Shown here in pieces: positions 46,060 through 55,400 of a stretch of DNA of 64,000 bases (within the stretch, counting starts at the first letter, position 1; the number at the start of each line of letters is the position of its first letter). Position numbers and translations under genes: made by a program. Location of the stretch: NCBI GenBank assembly GCA_021234155.1, contig JAJEKV010000110.1, positions 250,187 through 314,186 on the forward strand, read 5' to 3'. A model generated the notes under the pieces. That model saw only the letters and a program-made list of their open reading frames with translations, was not told where the DNA came from and did no database searches. The stretch comes from Isoetes taiwanensis. Taxonomy: Eukaryota; Streptophyta; Lycopodiopsida; Isoetales; Isoetaceae.

Positions 46060-47595
46060 TTTAGCTTGACTTTTATTTGTTTTTCTTCTTCTTTGCCTTG
46101 TTTCTTACTTTTTAACTCATTGTTTCCTTAACGTCTTGCAGCCAAAAGAACGTCATAACATGTCAAACATGTTTGATGGAGCAGCTAAACGTAGAGACAT
46201 GGGAAAGGTGCAAGGAACTCTACCCTGTAGCCACTTCTGACGAGCGAATTGTGCAATACGCACCAAATTTTGAGGGCTGGGTAAGTACTCTCAACATTCC
46301 TCGCCTTTGCACACACGATCTCCTTACAGTTGTTGTCATGTTTTTCCTCAGAGCAAAAAGAAAAACAAAGACCTTCCCGAGGGCTTCATGCATTTGGTTA
46401 GAACAGCACAAGAATAGAGGTCGTTAGCTGAAAGAAGAACTGTTGAGTTAGAACCATCCGACTACGAGAGATTCTGCATGTTTGATCAAAACAATTTATA
46501 TTCAATCATTCATGGTGATTGCACGAACCTAGTCGGAACGGTTAAGCCACAAGACTTCACTTTGGTTATTGCTGATCTTCCCTACGGGTTTAAGCTTAAA
46601 GACAGCAGATATGACGACCAGCCCTTCAAATTTTCAGAGTTTAATGCTTTTATTGATGGAATCAAGCAGGATCAGCGGCTAAACATTGGCGTTTAGTTAC
46701 TTTCCATTCGAGCATGCTGTCTGGCTTGGTAGAATCAGCTTTCAAAAACCACTTTGGTTCTCCAGTTCAGGCAGGATATGAAAACCTTGTATGGTAAGTC
46801 TTATTCCAGAATACAGTTACTTTTCTCTTTGATTACGTAGTGTATTCAGGAATAGTATTTCCTTACGGTTTTGAAGTGTGTTCTTGTTTTTGCTAAGTAA
46901 ACATCACTTTAAATGTTTTACTAGGTACAAAAGCGAACATCAACTACCATGGTGGAGGACCAAGGTTGCTTAGCAAGGTAGAGTACCTTCATGTAGCTTA
47001 TTGGAGTTTTGATGGGAAGAGGACCATGGAACACTTCAACACTGCCGCCTGTCAAAACTTTTCAAACGTCCTTGAGTTTCCAGCGATTATTTACGAAATT
47101 GCGGGCCCAACTGCACAAGGCAGGATTGTGAATCACTACCAGAAACCACAAAAGCTCATCAACCATCTCCTGGACATGTTCTCGCGTCCAGGAGACTGGG
47201 TGCTTGATGCTTTCTCTGGTTCTGGTACTACTATCGCATGTGCACTTAAGAAGGGCCGCGAAGCGTAGCCGTGGATATTGATAAGGATCTTTGTTAATTT
47301 TGTGAAGATGAGACTGGCTGCCTTACCTACTTTACCAGATGAACATCAAGAGCTAGGGGCCAAGTCTTCATCTGATTATGCTAAACTAACGTCCTCAGAG
47401 ATACAGCCTCCATTCTCCAGCTCACTAGACGATGAGGCAACCTTTGCAGAGCTTAAAGAAGTAGCTTTAGCTACCATTCCAGAGGACAAGGAGGATACAA
47501 AACTCAAGTCTCCAGCAAAGGAGCAGATAGAACAGAAGGACGAGATGGCAGAGAGCAACAAAAAGAATGAGGAGGACTATGATGTAGATCTTTGA

Positions 47596-47903
47596 CTACT
47601 GCATATTAAAATTATCATTATTTATTACAATGAATCTTCAATATTGATGTACAACAATTTATTAAAAACATAGTACTTTTTTTTCCTTTCTATTCTGGTG
47701 CTTGTTTTTTGTAATGCTTTCAGTCTCTTCAAGTCTAAGCCTAAATTTCGCTATTTTTATGATTTCTGTTTCATAAGTACAAAGTTTTCGTCTAATGATG
47801 GGCCAAAATGGCATGAAAAAAAATGCGAACCTCTAGAAATTCTCAACAACTATCAAAAAAGGCTTATTTTAGAAACTTGGTGTTTTTTTAAAGGGAATCT
47901 TTG
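47596..47903. other. Right subterminal region of transposon A
   Basis: Non-coding AT-rich DNA. From about 47,780 it is clearly similar to 52,420-52,550 in transposon B. Confidence 0.7.
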
Positions 47904-47931
47904 AAACGGGAGTGATGCAACACTCCCGTTT
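47904..47931. repeat. Right-end hairpin of transposon A
   Basis: AAACGGGAGTG and CACTCCCGTTT, an 11-bp perfect stem with loop ATGCAA, 16 bp from the element end. The same hairpin, loop CTGCAA, is at 52554-52581. Confidence 0.9.
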
Positions 47932-47947
47932 AATTTGCAATCGTGTT

Positions 47948-47951
47948 CCTA
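47948..47951. other. Target site duplication (right), transposon A
   Basis: CCTA, matching 39742-39745. Confidence 0.75.
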
Positions 47952-48052
47952 GGAAGTTATGCGAGAAATCTCGGCCTTTGGATGCACCTAGATGATCTCG
48001 GCCATTCAAATTAAGGCTTGATCCAATCCAAGACTTACGGTATAAACATTAT

Positions 48053-48207
48053 AATGCCACGGTTCTATTGCGATAGCAATAGAACCGACATTCCTTGGAT
48101 GGGGACGTCCTACTTGCACCTCCTATTTATACCGCCTCCTTCCTCATTTTCAGTCATCGGCGTTCTCTTGAGCTTATTTTCCTTATTGTTCTTTTCTAGC
48201 TCCACAA
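48053..48207 (+). repeat. TATA-containing repeated module, copy 1
   Basis: Nearly identical to 58278-58430. It begins ATGCCACGG, contains the palindrome GGTTCTATTGC-GATA-GCAATAGAACC and a TATA-like CTATTTATACC. It looks like a promoter end of an LTR or other element. Confidence 0.75.
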
Positions 48208-48857
48208 GCGCTTCCTACCTTCAACGCTCACAAGTTTGCTATCTTCAAGGCTTTTCCCTACGGGGACAACAAGCGGTTTGATTGTGCTGGCTTGGATCCG
48301 TTCTCTTTCTCTTGGACGCTTAGGTTTTACAGTTTCGTGAAGAACTGTGGGGTTGTCTCGGTTTGGACATCGATTTGTTGAGCCAGTTTGTCTGCATAAT
48401 ATCCCGTTACTTTCTTTCGATTCTCCTTTCTGTCTGGGCGCATCGATCCAGGTTTATCCAGGGCGCATCGATCCAGGTAGAGTTTCTGTACTTCTGCTTG
48501 TGCCCCTTCTTTCTTTGTTTTCATTTTCGATTCTCGGATTGGAGTCTGACTAGCTTTTAGGTTGAAAAGGGATGTCGGTTCTCAAGTTGTCTGGTTCTTC
48601 TTGTTCTGTTTCAATTTTTATTTTGTTTGTGGCTACCGGTCTAATCTGGATTTCTTTACATCTATTTTTGCCCCCTTTTCTCACGTTTTTTTTGCAGAGT
48701 TGATCTGGGTGGATGTTCATGAACTGTGTTTCTGTAGAGCAAGCAACAGCTGCTTCCGGTAATCTGCCTTCTGGCGGATTCACCTCTGCAAGTCGGCTCG
48801 CACTCCCTGGATCTCGCGAGCCCCTATCCAGAATGTTCTTGTTTCGTAAGAAATTGT
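48208..48857. other. Interval between transposons, no gene recognised
   Basis: T/C-rich with short frames; GGGCGCATCGATCCAGG occurs twice at about 48,438 and 48,461. Confidence 0.5.
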
Positions 48858-48861
48858 TTCT
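48858..48861. other. Target site duplication (left), transposon B
   Basis: TTCT, repeated at 52598-52601. Confidence 0.75.
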
Positions 48862-49230
48862 AACAAGATTGCGTATTAAACGGGAGCAAATCATTGAAAC
48901 GGGAGCAAAAGGAATATTCCTTAAAGATTCCTTTTTTTTTTCAAAAAAGGGGCTAAAATGAGGTAAAAAAATTTATTTTGGTCATAAAATTGCATTTTGA
49001 CCCCCCCCCAAAATCACTCATTTTTTTGTGCAAAGAGAAAATTGACTATGTCAAAGTGACACTTTTTCTAACAGTTAGAATTTACCTGAAGTGTGTTTTT
49101 AAAGAAAACCACTAATTTAAGTGTATGTCCTACACAACATTTTTTAAACTTGGATTATATTCCAGAAAATGTACTTTTAGGTTACAATGTGTCATTTTTT
49201 AATGATGTAATATTTCAAAGTACCAAAATT

Positions 49231-49545
49231 GTAATCCGGAATACACTAATGCTATTCGAGAATAACAGAAGTGTATTCCGGAATACACTTTTGCTTTTCT
49301 TGAAAGTCAAAGTGTATTCCAGAATACACTTTTGGTTTTGCTCGAAATCCAAAGTGTATTCCGGAATACACTTTTGTTGTACGAGTTTTTGAGACTGAAC
49401 AGCGATCTTGGGGTTTTTCGGGGTTTCGACATTTTCAATGATCTTGCAACTTTTTTGTTTTTCTAGCATATTCAATTTATTTGTATGACCTTTCAATTGT
49501 TTTTATTGTTTTGTGTGGATACACGTTCGTATTCCAGAATACACT
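49231..49545. repeat. Palindrome block 1 of transposon B
   Basis: GTGTATTCCGGAATACAC-type copies at 49271, 49312 (CCAG centre), 49354 and about 49528, with a degenerate one at 49231; more at about 49694-49725. Confidence 0.92.
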
Positions 49546-49739
49546 TTTGTATTCCGTGGGCAACTAAATTTGGCTCTGGGCATCGAAATTTGACTTGTAT
49601 CTTGGCGTTCAGGAACTCGAACATTTTTAAAAGTGTAAAAGAAGAAAATAAAATAGAGGGATACCGGATAACGGCTCCGGGAGAAGAGGGAAATATATTC
49701 TGGAATACACTTTGTATTCCAGAATAGGATTTGGTTTAC

Positions 49740-51870
49740 ACAAAAGAGGCGATGATCCTGCTGGGTGATCTATTTCAGCTCCAGATTGGGGTTTTGAAAG
49801 CCTGCCTGCTGATGGCGGCTCTGGTATGTTGCACTGGTAGCTTGGAGTAGGTTCAATGTCTTGGATTTAGGGCATGTTTGCTAGCTATCTTTGGCCGGGT
49901 GTGGTCGTGGTCGTGGTACGCGGGTCGTGGTCGTATTCGTGGCTATCCGGGCCGCTTGAGCAACACAAGATTGCTGATGGCACAAGATGGCTGTGGCCGT
50001 TGGGATGATGGTTGTGGCCGTTGGAACGATTTTTGCTCATCACTACAATTTCCATTAACTTATTCCGACAAAGGAATACATAGAAGAATGACCTGTGCTT
50101 ATCTTTGTTATAATTTCCAATAAAATAGTTCCTGTACGTTCCATCAGCTGTTTACAAAAGGAATCCTGACTCGGTGGGAAGCTCGGCTGTAACTTACCAC
50201 AAACATAGCTGCAAGTTAAATATACAGCGCATAATCACAACAGCTAACTGCAGCAGGCTTTGAGGAATGTTTTGAGTATCATCAGCGCCTTGGGTTATTC
50301 GAATCTGGCATTTGGTTAGACCGGAAGGCTACCACTGCTACCACGCCAAACAGATGAGGACCCACACTTTAATGCCGTGATTCACACACTACAGACAGAT
50401 TCAACGTCGGTCCATTCAATAGCCGGATAAGGAGGGTAAAATTGTTTGTTTAAAGCCAAGACTAATGATTAATTTGAGTTCTAACTTTGTAGTACAGCTA
50501 AAGCATCATTTTGTTCATCAAACATGTGTGAAACATTAAAATACCTCACTGCTGATTTTGACAAGGAGGGATGGAAGCTAAAGCCCAAGTAAAAATGAAT
50601 GTGGCAGCATCCTACACAGTCCATACAATGCCTCAATGTCGATTTTGACACAAGGGATGGAAGCTAAGCAGGAGCTTTATGTACAATACTTGAAAATTAT
50701 GTGTTGCAAAGAATGCTTGAATATGAAGCAGCTAGCAGAGGAGAAACTGCCAATGGCGAACCCTTTTTTACTGCTCTAGTCCGTTCCTTTTCGAGAATAA
50801 AGGCCTAATATTAGCAACATTGGAAAATTTTCAGTTCAAAAGATGGCATTGTTTATTTCATAAAAAGCCGTTTTTTTTACTGCTTTTTAAAGAGAAGAAG
50901 CAAATGGAATGTGCAAAACACAACAAATGTGCTTGTTTTATTCTACAATTTCCTTGATTTGCATTTGCTGGTTCAACATGCAGGTTTTATTAATTTCTGA
51001 GGTTACTGCATATTTCTCTCCTTGTTATTTGGTCCATGGCATGTGAGGCTACTGCGGCAGAGTCGTGGATATCATAAACTTGAGTTTTTATGCTGCTCTG
51101 GTCTCCATTCAGAGCATCATTATCACAAGCATCATTGTTTTTATGTGGTATCATTACAGGCATCATTGTTTTCATTGTTTTTGAAATTTTTCTTTAATAC
51201 ATGCTTCATTGTTTTCATGTGGCTATTTTGGGGCATTAGCATGAGACTAAGAAACAATTTGCTATGGACAATTCTGCTATGGAGCCACAATCAGGCCAGT
51301 GCTCTGAAGAAGATGAATATCTTGCGAGAAATGTTTATGTGACGCCTTTAAAATAAAGTTTTGGTGCCGAATGATGCGAACCCATTAAGTTGTGTCTTCG
51401 TAAGGTGCTTTGGCCAGACTTAAAGATTAAAAAGTAACAATTCCGTGGCAAATGAGTTTGCAAAACTTAAAACTCATGTACAACCCTGGAACGAATGCAA
51501 CTTTGACAAAATATCAGTATGTTTTGATTTTCTTTTTCTTCTTTCCTTCTTTTTACAGTTTACATCTTAATACAGGGTACACATCTCCCACATGTCTTTA
51601 ATGAATGTTGCACATACCATGTTTTCTTCATAATATATATCACCATTGGCATATAGTCCTACATCCATGTCCTTTTTTGCACAAAGAGAAGGAAATAACA
51701 TCAACGATGACTTAGACTTTTGAATATCTCAGGTCCACATTAAGTCATCATCCATTCTTCAATCCATTCTTCAGTTCACAATAAGTCTCCATCCATTCTT
51801 CAAAGATTTTAGAAATGCGGGATGACAATTTTAATGTGTGTGGAAGCAGATGATTGAAAATATGGCTTTT
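49740..51870. other. Internal filler of transposon B, no gene recognised
   Basis: Contains GTGGTCGTGGTACGCGGGTC-like short repeats and chance frames. Its source is unknown. Confidence 0.5.
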
Positions 51871-51900
51871 GATTTGTATTCTAGAATAGGGTAAGAAATG

Positions 51901-52290
51901 TCCATGGAATTGCACAAGTAAGCTAGCTCTAAACCTTAACACATACGAAACAAGTTATTTTGGAATACACGTTTGATTTCTTAGAAAGCATAAATGTATT
52001 CCAGAATACACATTCGCTTTCTCAGAAAAACAAAAGTGTATTCCGGAATACATTTTTGCTTTCTCTGAAAATCCAAAGTGTATTCTGGAATACACGTTTG
52101 TTTTTTAGAAAAGCAAAAGTGTATTCCAGAATACACTTTTCTTTTTACATTTTTTGTTTTATGTGTCCTAGTGTTCATTTATTTACTTGATTATTTTTTT
52201 GTTTTTTAAATGTGGAAACTTAGGACAGATACCCAGTCGCAACATCTGACAAGCGTGTTGTTCAATACGCACCAAATTTAGAGGGTGCCA
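51901..52290 (+). pseudogene. Remnant of the methyltransferase gene in transposon B
   Basis: GGAATTGCACAAGTAAG at 51905 matches the exon 3 end and donor of the A gene. 52215-52290 (ACCCAGTCGCAACATCTGAC, then CAATACGCACCAAATTTAGAGGG) matches exon 4. Between them lie palindromes at 51966, 51993, 52036, 52078 and 52121, in the position of the A intron 3 array. Coding is destroyed. Confidence 0.82.
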
Positions 52291-52553
52291 AATTGATCTA
52301 CTGAAAAAATTTAAAGAAATAATTATTATTTTTTCTTCTCTATTTTGATGTTTTTGATATCTCACTTTCAGAGATTATGTATTCATGTACACATTTTGCC
52401 ATTTTCAAGAGTGTTTCTTTGCACAAAGCAAACTTGTCACTTAATGAGGAGCCAAAATGAGGGAAAAAAAAAAACTGAACCTTTTGAAATTCTCAAGTTT
52501 ATCCAAAAAAGGCCAATTTTAAGAGCATGTTGTTTTTTTAAAGGGAATCTTTG

Positions 52554-52581
52554 AAACGGGAGTGCTGCAACACTCCCGTTT
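52554..52581. repeat. Right-end hairpin of transposon B
   Basis: AAACGGGAGTG-CTGCAA-CACTCCCGTTT, same place and stem as in transposon A. Confidence 0.9.
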
Positions 52582-52597
52582 AATTTGCAACCTTGTT

Positions 52598-52601
52598 TTC
52601 T
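52598..52601. other. Target site duplication (right), transposon B
   Basis: TTCT, matching 48858-48861. Confidence 0.75.
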
Positions 52602-55400
52602 CTGCCATTCCCTCTCTATCCAGGGTAAATTTTAAGGACCCTAAATGTTTTCGTATCCAAATAAAGGTTGGCTAAAGCTATAAAAACAAGAGTCCGTACA
52701 ATTTTTTTTTGGCGAAATGTGATACAGTCAAGCCCTTTAGTTTCTTCCCACTTGGCGAAATTATAAAGTTTGTATAATTTGAAAATTCTTATGTTGGCGA
52801 TTTTGTCTTTGTTGGTGGTAGCTAAACGGCAACTGTTGAACTAAGCAAGTTATCATGCGTATTTTAGTTGATATATTTAAAGAGAAGTGATAATGTGCGT
52901 GTATCTGTGGGTACCAACAACAATAAAAAGTGATGGTGCATATCTAACCATGGGGTTAGGTCTGACAATCTTCCGTATTCAGACGAACTACATTGTATGC
53001 TATGTGAATGGAAATAGCAAACATAATAAAAAAGGTGGGAGTTTTTTTCAATGTTTAACATTGCAATAGTATAATGGTCGTGGTTCTTCAATATGGCGAT
53101 TTCTAAATGAAAGATGTATCTGAATAGATTAGACATGGCTATTTGAATTGATCTGGGTGCACCTAACCAGCTTCAGGGAAGGCAATTCAGCACGCCAATG
53201 CCACAGTCAATCTCGGCTAAACCCTAAACGTCCGAAATTTTCCCCCTTTTGGAATGGCTAATTTTTTCTTTTTTTTTAAGAAATGACCCTTATAAACTTT
53301 AGCCACGAAATTTTAATAAAGGTCTAAAAAATCGCCATTTGGCGAGTTTTAGCCTCTCTTTATTACCCTGCTCTCTATCTGTTCGATTTCGTGGTTTCTG
53401 TGGCCTGCTTCAAGCCTCCATAGCCAGAAGCCTGTCGATTGATGGTAAGGCCGACTCTGTTGCTTGTGGTTTCTCCTTTTCGGGTCAGAACAATCGGAAA
53501 AGATTCCCTGGCTGAGCTTGTGGTTGCTTGTTCTGCCCTGCTGCTAATCTATTTGGTTTTATTTATTCAAGCCACAAGCCACATTCCTTCTTCTTCCCTG
53601 CTGGAGTGCTGCCATCGCAAGCGGCCGTCGCAATCGGCCTGCCTGCCGCCTCTGTCATCACCACGTGTTTTCTGGGGATACCCGGCGTCGGTTCCCCTTG
53701 TCCTCCCATGGCGTGGGGATACCAGGCTCCTGTTACCCCTTTGTATTTTTTGAGGTAAAACACAACGTTTGTTTAATCAGATCTAGGTCAGTTAGCTCTA
53801 TGCGTATGCTCTTTTTAGATTTGCTTTAGGTGGCATTCTTGTTTTTTCTCTTAGGAAGCCCCTTGTAGACTATTGTGGCTCCCTGTTCTCAACTTCCTAG
53901 ATCAATCTCACTTTCTTTTATTCTTCGTTTCCGTGACACGTTATTTGCATGTTTCAAAACTTATGGGGCTCTTTGCTCGATACCTTTTATATTAGTTGTT
54001 TACATTGTCCATTGTCTCATCGTCTTATTTACAAGTCATTGGGTCCGCTGTCATGTGGTGTTTATGGTTTTTTAATACCACTGTTCCACAATACAGGCTC
54101 TCTAAGTCGATTTGTTGCTTCATGGCATTTCTTCTGTTGTTTTACGGGCTATGCCCATACAACTTTTTAGATTGCAGGGGTGTCTGTCCTTGTTGATCGT
54201 CGTGCACCAGTGTTTGCTAGCGGTTGGGTGTACAGTAGAGCTGTTCCCCTTTGGAGACATATGGTTGGAGGGTTCGAGTTTGCATTGGCACAATCCTATC
54301 CATGGAGAGGCTTCACATGTCCCTTTCAAAGTGGGTAATCTATGCTTAGACGATCCAAGGTTCCCGAGATAGTGGTGCTCTATGCTTAGACGATCCAAGG
54401 TTCCCGAGATAGACAATCTAAGTTTTCCCGAGATGTATGACCCATGGTTCATGATGCTGAGTTTGCAATGCTACAGTTTTAAGTGCGCAGCCGGAAGACC
54501 TTTCTAGTGTTTGATCAATGGGATTGTAAGTTTTTCATTGTTTGATTAATGATCTTGGATTTTGGGTATACATTTTGGGGATTTGTCTAGTTTATTGAGA
54601 GTTGCAAAATGGACTAATGGCTTGTCGCACAAAATTTTCTCGGGTTCGGTTGTTTGGACTCGCTTTTGTCTTGGTTATGAAATGCAACATCGCTAGTCAC
54701 GTTATGGGTCATTGCACGAATTTTCGGTTTCTCATATATTTGATTTTCAAATTTTGCCTCAGCATTTGTTTGAAATAAGCTTATTACATCTAGATTTTCT
54801 TTTATAGTCATGTTATGGGTCATGGCAAAAAATTTTCAGTTTCTCATATACTTGGTTTTCAATTTTTGCTCTAGCATTGTTTGAGATAAGATTATGACAT
54901 CTAAGTTTTTTCTTTCATAAGAGAGGTGATGCTTTACACCTAACCTTGCCATCTAATCGTATTTCTTTTCATTCGCTGTGGTCCAAGTTTTTTATCTGCA
55001 TGGAAGCGACTGAGAAGTTTAATCATCATCTTACATATGTTATTCGACGATGCAATTCGACTTTGTCTGGATCCAGGTAAATTCGCATTTTGCAGATGAG
55101 CATTTTTGCACGAGGAGCTTCATTTTTGGTGAGAGCATCCCGTTTGGGCATTTAGTACTTTTAGTTGATGCCTAGTCCATGATATAGCAATTCCCTGAAT
55201 TCTATTCGCATTCTCTATATTGGCGTCCTTTGCACCGTATATCTTCAGTCACTGGAACACGCAGCTGATTTGTTTCATTTAGACATGGTTTTATTTGCTA
55301 AGCTAGCTCTTTATATAGGTACATTTTGCATTGTAATTTTTATTTTTTGATGTGGGCGCCCATTTGGCATATGGCACAAACATGGTTGGTTGTCTAGTTG
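52602..55400. other. No gene recognised; local tandem duplications
   Basis: TGCTTAGACGATCCAAGG units are duplicated at 54,340-54,412. A unit of about 112 bp (GTTATGGGTCAT ... TCTCATATA) is duplicated at 54,696-54,920. Open frames are short and unlike any family. Confidence 0.5.

Larger units (their letters stand above)
43651..47595 (+). pseudogene. ParB-like domain fused to beta-class N6/N4 DNA methyltransferase, transposon A
   Basis: Proposed exons: 43651-43658 (ATGGAGAG before donor GTGAGTAAG), 44063-45422, 45486-45714, 46142-46280, 46352-46793 and 46925-47595; most junctions keep phase. A novel N-terminal region (to about residue 150) is followed by an acidic Ser/Pro linker with KKK-rich nuclear-signal-like patches. 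A ParB-like domain lies at about 249-395 (GGNHSFKARR, then LTDEEAKIVAN). The methyltransferase has motif IV DLPYGF, motif X NHYQKPQKLINHLL and motif I VLDAFSGSGTT, the beta-class order. An acidic C-terminal tail ends at 47595. Defects: a slip at a T run near 45,510, in-frame TAG near 46,417, and slips near 46,675, 46,925 and 47,265-47,310. Such fusions occur in phages and bacteria, suggesting ancient transfer. It would methylate DNA in the nucleus; the base (A or C) is not settled. Confidence 0.82.
39746..47947. mobile_element. Transposon A: 8.2-kb DNA transposon with DUF7869 gene and ParB-DNA methyltransferase gene
   Basis: The left end AACAAGATTGCGTATTAAAC and the inverse of the right end, AACACGATTGCAAATTAAAC, form imperfect terminal repeats. 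The flanks are 4-bp duplications CCTA. The same two ends bound the smaller relative at 48862-52597 with a different 4-bp duplication (TTCT), which confirms the borders. Inside are two divergent genes: a DUF7869-type putative transposase leftward (43316-40121) and a ParB-like plus DNA methyltransferase gene rightward (43651-47595). Their shared upstream region and the introns of the second gene carry the palindrome GTGTATTCCGGAATACAC. Both genes have stops and frame slips, so this copy is probably inactive. I cannot match the element to a named superfamily. Confidence 0.88.
48862..52597. mobile_element. Transposon B: 3.7-kb non-autonomous relative of transposon A
   Basis: Ends AACAAGATTGCGTATTAAAC and (inverse) AACAAGGTTGCAAATTAAAC, with TTCT duplicated at the flanks. 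The first about 220 bp match the start of A and the last about 180 bp match its end. No intact gene is present. Two remnants of the A methyltransferase gene survive at 51901-51940 and 52215-52290, with the palindrome array between them as in A. The stretch 49,740-51,870 has no counterpart in A and may be captured DNA. It would need enzymes from a copy such as A to move. Confidence 0.85.
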
